DNA of 64,000 nucleotides from Serripes groenlandicus (Eukaryota; Mollusca; Bivalvia; Cardiida; Cardiidae), in contig JASEVX010000011.1 of NCBI GenBank assembly GCA_031761405.1, positions 15,187,609 to 15,251,608 of the forward strand, given 5' to 3'. Every line of letters starts with the position of its first letter. The stretch's first letter is position 1. A program made the translations under genes and the position numbers. The notes under the pieces are model-generated. The model worked only from the letters and a program-made list of their open reading frames with translations, searched no databases and had not been told where the DNA came from. This document shows, one piece after another, positions 1 to 11,635 of this stretch.

Positions 1-397
1 TTTTTTTATTAAAAATAAGTTTATTTGATAATTTAGTTCTAATTATGGACATACTGCGGCGAACTTAGTGTGGTACGAACGTACAATACCTGGAATTTTT
101 CACGAGGTGCCATTACACTTCGGTTATTAAAATTACCGCGAATTTATAAGAAATAAGTTCGTGGGCTTCTGGCGAGTTAGTACTGCACGGTGAGGGTAAA
201 CACATTTACTTCTGGTCTATTAAGAGGCATCTCAATGATTCTAACACATTCCTCCTTTATTTTCATGTAAACTGATCAGTTACAGCTCTGAATTGTCAGC
301 TTTTAAAAGCGTGTCTCATGTCATGTAGAACACCGCATATCATTGAAAAGATTTACCTCTAAGCTTTAAAACAATTTAAAGAAAACGGGGGTGGGGG

Positions 398-647
398 TCA
401 TGCATAATCACGCCCCGTTCTCCTACTCACGTGTTTCTTAGTTTTCTCACACCAGTAATCCACACAACATACTTTCCAAGCAACTGGATGCTGTTCCACA
501 TAGACTGTTAGCCCATTTGTGAAAGACGAATGACGCTTGTCACAATGACTTTTGGCAAACGTCGGATAGAATGTTGGCCGAGCTGGATTTCGAACTCGCA
601 ACCCCTGGATTGACAGCACGCGTCGCTACCGACTGCGCTACCCAGGC
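398..647 (-). mobile_element. tRNA-derived SINE, family A, copy 1
   Basis: Read on the minus strand, a tRNA-like head starts near 647 with an A-box-like GTAGCGCAGTCGGTAGCG, followed by a B-box-like GAGTTCGAAATCC near 582-599. A body follows that also occurs at 4926-5203 and 961-1090 (GGGCTAACAGTCTATGTGG, then GTTGCTTGGAAAG). The spacing of A and B boxes and the reuse of one body in three places indicate a SINE, not a tRNA gene. The open frame through the body is not evidence of a protein. Family name not assigned. Confidence 0.7.
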
Positions 648-845
648 AATAAAGCACCCATCAAGCTAAAATGGTTAGTTTTGGACCAATGCTGACCCGG
701 ACAAAACCGGGGTTTCACATTATCTACTTAATTTCACTTTCAAACAACGTCAAAATACTAAAAGTGATCAAATCATTTCCAATGGATCCTATACACATTT
801 ACAATTAATTTAAACTCAATGTCATATATAATATTATATATAATT

Positions 846-960
846 GGGCCACTCCATGAGAAAACCGGTGATATGGCACATTTTTCGATTTTGGGATTTT
901 TACATTTTCATATAGTCCAAATTGTCTAGTTTTGTTTGATATATATGTAGACTTCGTATA
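846..960 (+). mobile_element. Left-end fragment of the GGGCC-TIR DNA transposon
   Basis: About 115 bases match the left end of the element at 1318 (GGGCCACTCCATGAGAAAAC, then TTTTCGATTTTGGGATTTTT). The match stops at about 960, where SINE-A sequence begins. It is a broken third copy of the element; no right end is seen nearby. Confidence 0.75.
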
Positions 961-1090
961 TCGCTGTTTAACAGTCTATGTGGAAAAGCAGCCAGTTGTT
1001 TGGAAACTATGTTGTGTGGTGTACTGGTGTGGGAAAACCAGAAAACGCATGAGTAGGTGAACTGGTCGCCGTGATATGACTGATATGAAT
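961..1090 (+). mobile_element. SINE family A, copy 2 (3' fragment)
   Basis: It contains CTGTTTAACAGTCTATGTGG followed by GCAGCCAGTTGTTTGGAAAC and the family tail region GTGATATGACTGATATG. There is no tRNA-like head; the fragment is joined directly to a truncated DNA transposon end. Confidence 0.6.
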
Positions 1091-1317
1091 CTTTTGTAAA
1101 ACATATAGAAAGCATTTTTTTCATATTTAGACAGAAATGAACTGGAAAGAATGAAATTCAGTCATATCTGTCAATAGCTAATGCTATCTTTCTATGCGTC
1201 AGTATAAGGACAAAGATATATAGATAGATAGTCTTTATTTCCTCCAAATTTGAAGAGCAAGTACATTTCATATTAAAGATTACAAAAGTGAGAACATAAA
1301 TATATAATAATAGATAT

Positions 1318-4300
1318 GGGCCACTCCATGAGAAAACCGGTGATAGTGACAGCATTTTCGATTTTGGGATTTTTACATGTTCATATAGTCCAACCTGTCT
1401 AGTTTTGTTTGCTATATATGTGGACTTCGTATGACGAATATTGACGCCGTAATGGGGGTCAAAAATAGACGTGTGTTACTAATTGCTGAAATGACGTCGA
1501 CGTCATTTTCATGATTTATGTTCGACGCTCAAACAATTTAGTAATTTTCAGCAAAGTTATTCTTAATTTTATCAAAATGGTTTGAGTACATTTTAAGTCA
1601 TTCAGCGTATAACTTCACCTGTAAAGCAGTACTACGTCGAATGGTGGTGCAATTTAAAGAACGATGTTTTGAACAAGATGTTAGGGTCGTGCTGAAATAC
1701 AAGTACATGTATGTCATGGTCTTATTTCCTGTGCTACAACGAACAATAATTATACGCATCCACATGATTATTATTTGAATGCCGCCGGGTGCATCGATTT
1801 ATTACAAACTTAGGAATAAATCCGGAAAATAAATTCAATCTAAATCTACATTATCGAAGGAAATGAATTGAATGTATTTAGATTCGGCTTTTCTCATAGT
1901 AATCGTTTAGCTAGCGAGATCTTATTTCAAATTTATCCAATTTCCCCAAACCTGTGTGGTTTGTGATTATATCGTCCTTATAAAGATCTGAGATCAGTTT
2001 CCGAGTTCCTTTCAGTGCACTTCTAATTCTCAATTGACAATAGTCAAACCCACTATTTAGTACTCTTGGTTGTTTGGGTATTACTACGAAAGCTACGGTC
2101 TATCTGTGTTGTATAACTGAAGTGTTGAATGACTTTTAACAAACAACAACAACAAGTTGCATCACAATCGAAGTATGCCTTGTTATATAAGTAAATTTAA
2201 TTTAACAAATTATGATATTTGTTATCATGTTCTCTTATTTAAATTCAAATAAGCAACATTCTGCTTTAATTTGTTATAATCAAACAACACATGATTCATT
2301 AGTGGAGAAGGACACGGCAGTTGGGATAAATAAATAACAACATGTTCATAATTATTCAGATCTGCATTATTCTGTATTTATGACAGCTGGGATAAATAGA
2401 TAACAACATGTTGAGGTATGTTTTTGTCAAATAAATTATTCAGATATCTGCATTTATGACGTCTGGGATAACAAGATAACGACACAAGACGATGTGTCAT
2501 GCAATATCAAATCGACCTACAGAGAATCAATACCGATTTCATTTATATTTCATACTTAAGTTGGCTTTTAACATTTCTTTTAAACTTACTCTCAGGAAGA
2601 ATGTAAAACCGCATAGACGTGGGCGATCCTGACCAGACTGAACAAATGCATAAGCTTATCAGGATTGCATAAGTCACATATTCATGAAGATGCTATTATC
2701 ATTTATATATAATATAGCAAAACTCTACATAAATGTCCTATGATGCCATGTAGCATCTAACATCTTTATTTGGATGCAGAATAAATAACAACCACAAGGC
2801 AGATCTTTTATTATGTTGGCATCATGTACATAGTGTACACCACCTCTGAATGGCGGCATGACATTATATTGAAAAGAAAAAAGAAAATACCCTTTACATT
2901 TACAGACAGTTAGTTGGCTTGAATGAATAATGGGTTGAATATTGCTAGAACAAACTCATAGTAAAAACTACATGTGTTCACCGTATTAACAGAAGTATCG
3001 TTAAAAGTACAATTAACCAACATGAATCACAGGATACAGCATAAATCTAACAACTGGTCAAGATCCTTTCATCAAATTGCGTTTTCACCATGGTTTAAAA
3101 TATATCTAGAATCATTGTTGCTTCAGGAGATCATTAGATTAGAACATAAACAATGATTCCAATATTCTTCTTGTCATCTTATACAAACCATTTTGATATA
3201 AGATCCATTTCTCCATGATCTCAATGCATGTCAGAATCTAGATACATGTAGCCACTGAATTAGCAGTATCACTGGTTATACTATCACTTTATGGTTTTGC
3301 AACTGAGTGATGTATGTAAATCTCCTAGGTCATCCTCCTGCAAGTGCAACACCCGTTGAGAAATTATTTCATGATAATTTTTTCTTACAAATTTCGTAAG
3401 CCATGAAGCAATATAGTACTAACAGCACTGTTTAACTGGAATCGGTATGTTGTGTACATAATATATTGAGCTGTTTTCTACTGTCTATGATGTTTTTCGA
3501 CAAGTGTAGATTAAGATTTACCCGCACAAACATCACACATAAGCCAGGTGTATACTGTTTGTCCGAAGTATAACAAAGGGTTCTACCTATACTCCTAGAT
3601 GCGGATTAAATTGTATGGATTTGCACGCTGATCTGTTTCTTTAACGCTCGCAAATGCACGAAAGAAAGTATTTTTTCGTTAAGCAACGCTCAGTTATACA
3701 TCCATTATTGAATAATAATGACACAAAACAATATGTTTTGTATCCGCAGATATCAACCGATTTACACGGTTTTATTTCATAGAGTTTTGTTTTTCTATAA
3801 CTATAAGTTCAACACCTTATTGAGGGCTTTATATTATTTAATTTACTTTTCACAGGTGCAAATAAACTTTTTTCATACAGTCTTGTATAGCATCATAGCA
3901 GCGTTAAAATATATTGAGTATGTATTTTAATTGAAAGTTGATGGCAATGAATAGGTATACACACATTTCACATAATCAAAACCAAAAAAGAAAAGAACGA
4001 AAATGGTAAAAACCATTTCAAGTCAACCTCAGAAACATATTTTCAATTCTTACACATAAATGGATCATTGAAAGGGAGAATATTCACAAATCACGAAAAA
4101 ACTAAATAGTTAAAATAAATATCGATATATACAAATATATCTGTTTACTAATCTTACACGCTTTTGTTTATCGGATGTTTTGAATTAATAACAAATGTTT
4201 CCAATACATGGGGCAGATTAACCGGCTTGTAACAGTATTATTATATCGCTCTTCATTTAATCCCTCGATGAACATGATGTTTATAAACCAAATCAAACAC

Positions 4301-4420
4301 TGTGTAAACATATCAATTTACTTCAGCTTCATTCACACACAAATGACGTCAAACTTTAAGTGATGATTACGTCATTTCTTATTCTATGTCACTATCACCG
4401 GTTTTCTCATGGAGCGGCCC
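1318..4420. mobile_element. DNA transposon with GGGCC TIRs, long copy (3.1 kb)
   Basis: The left end reads GGGCCACTCCATGAGAAAAC (1318) and the right end is its inverted counterpart, GTTTTCTCATGGAGCGGCCC (ending 4420). Both lie in AT-dinucleotide-rich flanks, so the target duplication could be TA or ATAT. Segments 1318-1918 and about 3657-4420 match, in inverted orientation, the shorter copy at 13083-14413. The middle 1.73 kb (1919-3656) is unique to this copy. I see no transposase reading frame, so this is probably non-autonomous. The 70-codon frame at 3718-3930 is shared with the other copy (13577-13789) and is a by-product of the repeat. Confidence 0.8.
2311..2483. repeat. Diverged three-copy tandem repeat (~65-78 bp)
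   Basis: Three units share a core like GGGATAAATAGATAACAACA, followed in the first two by an ATTATTCAGAT-type stretch. They start near 2315, 2393 and 2457, inside the segment unique to the long transposon copy. No other function is visible. Confidence 0.55.
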
Positions 4421-4925
4421 ATATATATATATACACACACACACTATGCTATGAATGAAAATATAAAAACATGAATTAATTTTACATTTGCAACAATGTT
4501 CGATAAATTGTGTCAGACAGTCTGAATGAGGATACAACGTAGAACGTAATGTTTTCTCCTTGCATGAAAGCATAATCAAATATAAGTGTGCCCTCAATTT
4601 AAATCAATTCTCACATAACAAGAACATTAAGAAAGTGTTGCATAATTTAAATAGTATCATGACATCTCACGATGATCAGATATTTATAGAAATAATTTTA
4701 TTCTGATGTGTATTACGCGTCAAGTGTGGATTCAAACATTTCCAAATATTTTACAATTCAAAACAGTTAGATATTCGGATAAAATCGGATTAATTGAAAC
4801 GAATTGTTAAAAAAAATCACCCAATGCATATTAAACCAAAGGCTTCTTTTCCCACAACATTTTTTGTCAAGAGCTACAATATCTAAAGTGGCAACATGTT
4901 AGTGTTGTTAGTCTTTCTCCTTTTC

Positions 4926-5203
4926 CCCGGTAAATCAGTCGGTAGCGACGCGGGCTGTCAATACAGCAGTTGTAAGTTCGAATCGAAGCTCGGCCATCAT
5001 TCATTCCGTCAATGTGACAAGCGTAATTTATCTTTCACCAATGGGCTAACAGTTTATTTGGAAAAGAAGCCAGTTGCTTGGAAAGAATGTTGTGTGGATT
5101 ACTTGTGTGAGAAAGTCAGACAACACATGAATAGGTGAACTGGCCATCGTCATATGACTGAACAGTTGTTGTAAACGGCGTTAAAGTCTAATCAATCAAT
5201 CCT
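4926..5203 (+). mobile_element. SINE family A, copy 3
   Basis: It has an A-box-like AAATCAGTCGGTAGCGACG, a B-box-like AGTTCGAATC at 4975-4984, the shared family body, and a 3' tail ending in AATCAATCAATC. The segment can be read as an 80-residue protein with a hydrophobic start (4896-5138). The tRNA-like promoter boxes and the two other copies show it is a SINE. Confidence 0.75.
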
Positions 5204-6770
5204 TTTTATATAATCATTCTGTAATTTACCATTGAGAATGCCCCCCAAATCTCCTAATACATATTTAATCGAGTAGTCGTTCGGGGGAACATACCATTCG
5301 TGAATTACCAGCTAACTAACACTTCTCCCTAGCACACAACTATTGACAACATTGTGACAAAACGTAAGAAATGTATCCAAGGACTCCAAATGTTACGTCT
5401 GCAAATATTTAATGCATTAAACTATTTTCAAGGAAAATATGTGTTTAAAAAAATTATGAGGTAAATATTAGAAACCTGCAGCAGACAATTTTGAAAATAT
5501 CTGAGAGGGATTTTTTCATTTTTTCCAACAATGTTTCAATTAGTAAATATATATATACATATATAATATATATAAATGACGTAAAAACCTATAAATGAAT
5601 ATACTAGAGGAAATGTAAAGAATATAACTGAAAGTCGTAATTAAGGGTAGATTAGGATATTTTGGGGAAACTACCCATTGTACCCAATTTTTTCTTTACC
5701 CAACAATGTTTTTATGAAATTTTATTAAATTTGCAGCAGTTTTGAAAACATTTCGAATCCATTACTGAAAGTACTTATTTAGGATAGCTATTGATTTGAA
5801 AAAATATATATCTAATCATTCAATGGTGTGTTGGTGTTTTTACCGTTGATTTCGTTCCTTTATTATCATGAAAAAAAAAAACTTGAAATTTACGCTTTGA
5901 TTTGGCCCCGCATTTTCCCTACTGAAATATTACTGGAATTAAGAGCAATTTAAATTAACCCTTTCCCAAAAACAACAAGTCTGCAGCGGATGAATTTGAA
6001 AACATATGGACACAATTATGGAAAATCGTTCATCAAATAATTGGTTTATACAAATAACGTATATGTCCGACATTGTCGAATTGCGTATAGGCAGTGGTAC
6101 GAAACATCTGGAACGTAGAATTATCATAAAATTATAAAATAAAGTATGAAAATAATTCAAATACTCCATTATAGATCTAAACAATGATGATGTTTACACA
6201 TTAAATTATATAACTTTATACAAATAATATATAATTTGCTTTCTCTACCAAGTGTCGATTTGTTCTATTTTATTAAGTCGACGACACGGTCAGTCCTCGA
6301 ATTGACCTAGTTTGCGTATGTATATATCTGATCCGGTGTATCGGTGTTGTTCACAAAAGCGTGGCGCGTAAGAATATACATAGTAATGTTTACTGCAGAA
6401 ATATTTGTATTTTTTAAAATAAAATTCACTTTAAAGGAATCAAATACATTTTCAGTTTGAAATTAAAGTTAAACACTATATTCTTCATTAAACTGATTGT
6501 AAATGAAAATACTTTTAGGTAGATTTTGAATTCATCGCACTATATTGATTAGCGTATGTATAAAAAGTTCCTGTAGAATTAAATGTTATAGGGCGTATTC
6601 CATTTGGGTCAGCAGGCAATCGCATAAGAAGGAGATAATTACATAATAATCACATTCCAAAAATGTTCATAACTTGAAATAAAGGTAAACATAAACTTCT
6701 CTATGAAGGGTATATGCTAATACAAAGAGATGTCTTCTTTATCCAAGTAACATCCCTCTAAGATATTAAG
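5204..6770. other. AT-rich intergenic DNA
   Basis: No convincing gene. The stretch holds short AT runs (around 5548-5580). Around 5950-6010 there is an eroded copy of the CCCTTTCCCA / CTGCAGCGGA MITE family described at 16673 and 42159. Confidence 0.4.
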
Positions 6771-6965
6771 CATATGGGTTTTGACTACTATGACAAAAAT
6801 GACAAAAATGAACCATATGGGTTTTGACATACACTCAGGGGATTATGCTACCCATCATGGGGATTGTGAATACCCTGTCATTTTTTTCATGGAGACTTTG
6901 ACTACTAGGGCAATTTTGACCCATGGGGATTTTGACCATGGGGATTTTAATATACACTCGACCCC
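6770..6965. repeat. Short diverged direct repeats (ATGGGGATTTTGAC-like)
   Basis: Variants of CATGGGGATTTTGACC and ATATGGGTTTTGACTAC recur with irregular spacing. This is low-complexity repeat DNA; the open frame through it is incidental. Confidence 0.45.
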
Positions 6966-7500
6966 GACAAGTCTACAATAGTCGACTTAGAATTAATATT
7001 TTAATCACTGTAAATAAAATTATAATCATTGAAAGGAGTTGAAACTATTCTGGCTAAAGTAGAAATTGCCTACGATAAGCTATTTCTTATTTTGTCACAA
7101 TGTTTTCGAATGCGTCAAAAAGCGTATGTAAGCGAGAAAAGGTTACATGATCTAGGGATAGACCGGGTACCCGAGTACTCTATCGGACGTTCGAGTACCG
7201 GTTATCAAAATAGGTACTCGACTACTCCAAAATTCACACATTTGTTTCACACATTTGTCGTTGTGTTTACAATTGTCATTGTGTTTTAATTGGATAGTTG
7301 TAAGAAATACAAGTTACAATTATTGAATAAGAACTTTTTCGTCAAATCATTAGAACTATCTTCTATATCTCTTATTTATTAGAATGAAATGGGAATGCAT
7401 TAATTATAAAAAAGTGATATCTGGGTTCCATTTTTTAACGAACGCGGCCCTTATTCTTGTAATTTTTAGATCATGTAAAACTTACGGACACCGGTTAATT
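6965..7500. repeat. Composite dispersed repeat, paralogous to 23455-24085
   Basis: Blocks occur in the same order as at 23455-24085. They are ACAAGTCTACAATAGTCGAC, then ATAATCATTGAAAGGAGTTG, then the hAT-like CTAGGGATAGACCGGGTACC, then GAAATGGGAATGCATTAATT with a GGACACCGGTTAATTAA end. The two regions are diverged copies of one nested arrangement: an eroded TTAA-type MITE interrupted by a hAT-like element. Confidence 0.55.
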
Positions 7501-8072
7501 AAATCGAAGCACTAAACGTGCTGTGGGACGGTACCCATGGTATGAGAAGAAAAAGATGGCCAACTGTTCCAATTTTTCGGAAGTTACAACACGAGTCACA
7601 TAATTTCAAATAATGTAAACATAAAAGAAGAAATTCATACAGTTCAAATATTTATTTAAGACAGGGTTAAGCTTTTTCCCCCAGAGAACTACAAAACAAC
7701 TCTTGAACGGTAGACATAGTTTAGATAGCCATATAAATATATGATAGGTATTTTCAAACGCACTGAAATGGGATTTTAATGATAAAGGGTTAAGCATACT
7801 GTACACATTACATAGAACAAATATACAGCAGATGATTTGAAAATTTCTAGGCAAAGATATTGGTAAATCTGTATTATTTAATGAAACTAAAAGTATAGAC
7901 TTGCGAGGAAAACATTGAGGAAACTGTCGAAATTGCTTTTTTTCATTGATTGCTTGATTTCCCACAATATTTTCAAAATTCTTCTATAATAGTAACCATT
8001 TTCAGCTGACAGAAGCATTTTTACACATTTGCAGCAGACAACATGTGAACACAACGGGAAACAAGAAGGTCA

Positions 8073-9167
8073 TGAGGCCCTGGATCGCTCACCTGAGAAT
8101 GTGTTATTTAAGACTTAATAAGAGAAGCCATGTTTTTAACATATCATCGAACTATTTTCAACACTCTTAGTAAAGAGTCACCTAAGGAAGAAAAATGTGG
8201 TGTCTAGAGTGTTAACAAGATTTTTCTCAATATTGGCCCAGTGAACAAGTTTTTGACCTGACCATATTCGAACTTAGCCTAGATATCATCAAGATAAATA
8301 TTATGGTAAAGTTTCAACATGCTAAAGTTAAAAACACGGCTTCAAGAGTATTAACAAGATATCCTTCCATTTGACATAGTGAACTAATGTTTGACTCAAC
8401 ATGACCAATGTTCGAACTTGACCTGTATATCATGAAGAAACACTTTCTGACAAAGTTTCAAGCTGCTCAAGTCAAAAACGCGGTGTTATAATGTTAAAAC
8501 AAGATTGTCCTACAACTTGGCATAGTGACCTTGGTTTTGACCAAACATGACCCATATTAAAAATAAGCCTATATACATTCAAGACAAACATTCTGAAGAA
8601 GTTTCAACATGCTCAAGCTAAAAGTGCAGCTTCCAGAGTCTTAACAAGATTTTCCTTCAATTTGGCTTAGTGCCCTAACTTTTGACCCAATATAACCCAT
8701 ATTTGAATTTGGCGTATCATCAAGACAAAAGTTTCAAGTTGCTCAAGTCAAACATGCGGTCTCTATAATGTTAACAAGATTTTTCTACAATTTGGCTTAG
8801 TGACCTAGTTTTTGACCTGACCTGACCCATATTCGAACTTAGACTAGATATCATATCATTTGCCTATCATACAGGCAAATATTCTGACAAAGTTTCAACA
8901 TGCTCACGTAAAAAAGGCGGCTTCCAGAGTGTTAACTAGATTATACTTTAATGTGGCATTGTGACCTAGATTATGACCTGACATGACACATATTCGAACT
9001 TGTCCTAGAAATCAGCAAGATAAACAGACTGAAAAAGTTTCATGAAGATTGGATGATAATAGTGGCCTAACGAGTGTTAACAAGCAATTTGTTGACGACG
9101 AATGAACAACGGACAAAATGCGATCGCAAAAACAGACCTTCAGCACTTTGTGCTATGGTGAGCTAAA
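8073..9167 (+). repeat. Dispersed repeat with ~145-bp diverged internal monomers
   Basis: It starts with GGCCCTGGATCGCTCACCTG and ends with CAGCACTTTGTGCTATGGTG then AGCTAAA. Inside are about six diverged monomers built around GTTAACAAGAT, TTGGCATAGTGACCT, TTTTGACC, CATATTCGAACTTAGCCTAG, ATATCATCAAGA and AAGTTTCAACATGCTCAAG. The same word order occurs in the 263-bp satellite at 49.7-56.2 kb. The final AGCACTT-TGTGCT hairpin end is shared with repeats ending near 32115 and 62870. Confidence 0.65.
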
Positions 9168-9189
9168 ACACAAGTTCTGCTTCAGGAAT

Positions 9190-9325
9190 CAGTACGTACT
9201 CTATACCTCTATCCCCTGTGTTGGCACGGATCATTCTGCACGGACTGTGCAGGTTTGATCTGGGTCAATACATTAAGCAGAGGCCATAATGTTGGTTTTC
9301 TCGCGGGACCGGCTCGCATCGTTTA
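9190..9325 (+). mobile_element. Right-end fragment of the GAGCCGTCC-type MITE
   Basis: TACATTAAGCAGAGGCCATA followed by ATGTTGGTTTTCTCGCGGGA matches the right end of the element at 30213-30551. The left part is missing. Confidence 0.55.
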
Positions 9326-9485
9326 TCCTGAGCAAATTCTCTTTTTGTCATAATGGTTTCAACTCTTTTCAAAAATAATACATTCATTGATACAGATTTC
9401 CATATTTTAACCAATCTATTTAGTTGTCTGTTTCAGAAATGTTGTATGTGAAAAAAGGGTTAAGAAGCATCCTCTTTACAGTAGT

Positions 9486-9600
9486 TAACTCTATCCCACC
9501 TGCAATTTGACGCCTTTACAGCAGAGAACATTTGAAAACATTGTGACAAACGTGAATTTGCATAACATTATTACTCCTCTCTACAATGTTCTTTTTAATT
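9486..9600. mobile_element. Partial TTAA-type MITE
   Basis: It begins GTTAACTCTATCCCACCTGC and continues with GCAGAGAACATTTGAAAACA and TTGTGACAAACGTG. These are the ordered words of the family whose complete copies are at 16673 and 42159. The right terminus is missing. Confidence 0.5.
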
Positions 9601-9691
9601 AGAAGTCCAGCCTAGAATCATGCAGTAGGTGATACATCTATACTCTAGAGTTGTTATCGTATGTTGTGGCTAAATTGATTCAATATATGCA

Positions 9692-9759
9692 GACATCGAG
9701 CGTGATTAATCTAAGCCAAAGGCTTGTTTCGCAATCGATGTAAAATAAATAAGTTTAAA
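9692..9759 (+). mobile_element. SINE family B, 3' fragment
   Basis: ACATCGAGCGTGATTAATCT and CAATCGATGTAAAATAAATA match the 3' half of the SINE at 22325-22510. There is no tRNA-like head. Confidence 0.6.
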
Positions 9760-9797
9760 CTAGTAATGAAATAGGAAACATGCTGTACCAAAGTGAG

Positions 9798-9799
<2 letters not shown>

Positions 9800-9829
<30 letters not shown>
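9800..9829. repeat. (TA)n microsatellite
   Basis: An uninterrupted run of about 15 TA dinucleotides. Confidence 0.95.
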
Positions 9830-9832
<3 letters not shown>

Positions 9833-11300
9833 GACAAAGATTGAAAGTGGGATCATTGCCCTGTCATGAAATATTTAAAGCATACATGTATATAATTATT
9901 ACTCTAAATATCCATATACATTATATGTCTTACATATTATTCAAAAAGTATAAAAAGCCCTAATATAAATTACATTGAAAACTCTGCAGCATTTTTAAAC
10001 AATAAAACCATGGTTAGAAAACAGTAATTGCTCAGAATAAGCCATTTCTCCTTTTCTAAAAATGCTTTCAATTCTGCCAAAATCTTAGTTATATTTTGCC
10101 AGCATTTTCCATTATATTTTTCAGTTTCATGCTTTTTAATGCTTTCCAAAAAACATACCCATCTGCATCAAATCTCTCTAGAGACATTTGAATAAAATAA
10201 ATATTGCTCATAATGAAATGTCTACCTTTGCCATGATGTTTTCAAATCTATTCCGTATAGTGGTTCGTCCTTGATTATAGAGATTTTCAAAAATTGCAAA
10301 TATATTTTCACAGTTTACTGCTGTAGATGGTTATATGTGGGTCCAGTTTTAAAAAAAGAAGAGTTACATTTTTTGTCTGTGACATTGTTTCCGGTCAAAT
10401 ATTTCTTCCAATCCGAAGTTTGCCAAAAAAATCAACTGGTCAAAATGTACAGTTGTGATTAAAATTTCGAACTTTTCTTCCCTTTATCATGTTCAACAAT
10501 TGAACAATTGGGGACATATTTTGACCATGTAAACTCTGTTGCATGATGAAACATATAGACTTGACTAAAAGTAAATACCTACATGAATACACAGTTTCTC
10601 TTCCTTTAAATATATCCCAACATTTGCTTGATGGAGAGGGCAACCCAATATATAAAGGTTGGTTGTAAAAAGGCCCATACACTGACATTATGGATCTTCT
10701 TCACAAGTAATGTTGCGTATTGTGCATTATAACCTGTCAACATTTTCATGATCTGAAACGAAACAAAGCTACATACAGATACTGACTGCAAAAGACAAAA
10801 ATACCAATATTTGTATACATGTCTGCACAAAACTATTTTTTATCAATATAGATGTATGCTATGATTTGAATAATAAAAAGCAGCCCGTTTATAATAGATA
10901 CTTTGCAATTATTGATCTGCATCAAGTTATTTGGGGTTATAATACATCTGTATCCAGTGAAGACTCAAATTAGCCTATGTATCATATTATGCAGACTCAC
11001 CAGTCCTCACTGACCATAAACATGTAATTTAGGCCTAGAAACAGGGTAGCCTCACTACTTTTATGTCAATATAGCTTTATAAATGACGCCAAGGCAGAGT
11101 GTCATTAAGACATGGATTCACTAGACAATTTACAACATAGCGTTTCAAAATGCAGATATATTGACTGATACATGTCACTACTTTTTATATTAGTGTTAAG
11201 CAAAGACATCTCGATTTTTGGTTCCCAGCTTAACTCGGTCATTCTGTTTATAATCGGGGAGCCAATTGTTTTATGATTTCTCAAAATGCACACCACTATA

Positions 11301-11323
11301 GACGGTACCTTCGAGGTACCGTC
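11301..11323. repeat. Perfect 10-bp-stem hairpin
   Basis: GACGGTACCT and AGGTACCGTC are exact inverted copies separated by TCG. It sits just before a dispersed-repeat block (11335-11458) that recurs at 24089-24170 and 29117-29156, so it may be the end of that repeat. Confidence 0.7.
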
Positions 11324-11334
11324 CAAAAACTGAA

Positions 11335-11458
11335 AGAACACACCACTTCTATATTTCTTATTTTAATAGGTGATATTAATGTCCACTTATTAAGCGTAGT
11401 GTTGTTTATCATTATCAAATTTTCATTTACTTCTTTGTTAGACATTGGTTTAATATGA
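11335..11458. repeat. Dispersed repeat block shared with 24.1 and 29.1 kb
   Basis: AACACACCACTTCTATATTT and TTTTAATAGGTGATATTAAT recur at 24091-24170, where they lie inside the hAT-like element. TTCATTTACTTCTTTGTTAG recurs at 29117-29156. The fragment has no visible coding role. Confidence 0.6.
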
Positions 11459-11559
11459 GTATTATTGCAAAAAATCTATGATTTACGCCCGCTTAAGGGA
11501 TACAGAAACATTGCAAAACCCGGGCATAAACGGCGAGAAAACGTGTATAAACAAGGCGA

Positions 11560-11635
11560 TTCTCGAGCCCACGTGACGTTTCAGACCGGTTAGATGTTTT
11601 ACATATGCATACCCGGGCACCGTTAGAAACAAAAC
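11560..11635 (+). promoter_or_regulatory. Candidate promoter upstream of a small ORF
   Basis: The segment contains the E-box/CRE-like word CCCACGTGACGTTTC (about 11569-11583) and locally higher GC than its surroundings. It ends immediately before AACATGG, a good Kozak context. Promoter function is inference; no TATA box is evident. Confidence 0.25.

Noticed and set aside
582..660. tRNA gene on the minus strand
   Set aside because: Only the A and B boxes are tRNA-like; no acceptor stem closes and the sequence continues into a repeated SINE body.
3718..3930. 70-residue hydrophobic ORF, also at 13577-13789 inverted
   Set aside because: It lies inside both copies of a non-coding DNA transposon; duplication, not selection, explains the match.
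4896..5138. 80-residue ORF with a hydrophobic N-terminus and cysteines, resembling a secreted peptide
   Set aside because: The segment contains tRNA-like A and B boxes and matches two other copies in the window, so it is a SINE; the hydrophobic start is upstream flank.
7606..7965. 119-residue ORF on the minus strand
   Set aside because: It overlaps TTAA-type MITE words (TTTCCCACAATATTTTCAAA, CAGACAACATG) and has a low-complexity, Phe/Leu/Asn-rich composition; no domain.
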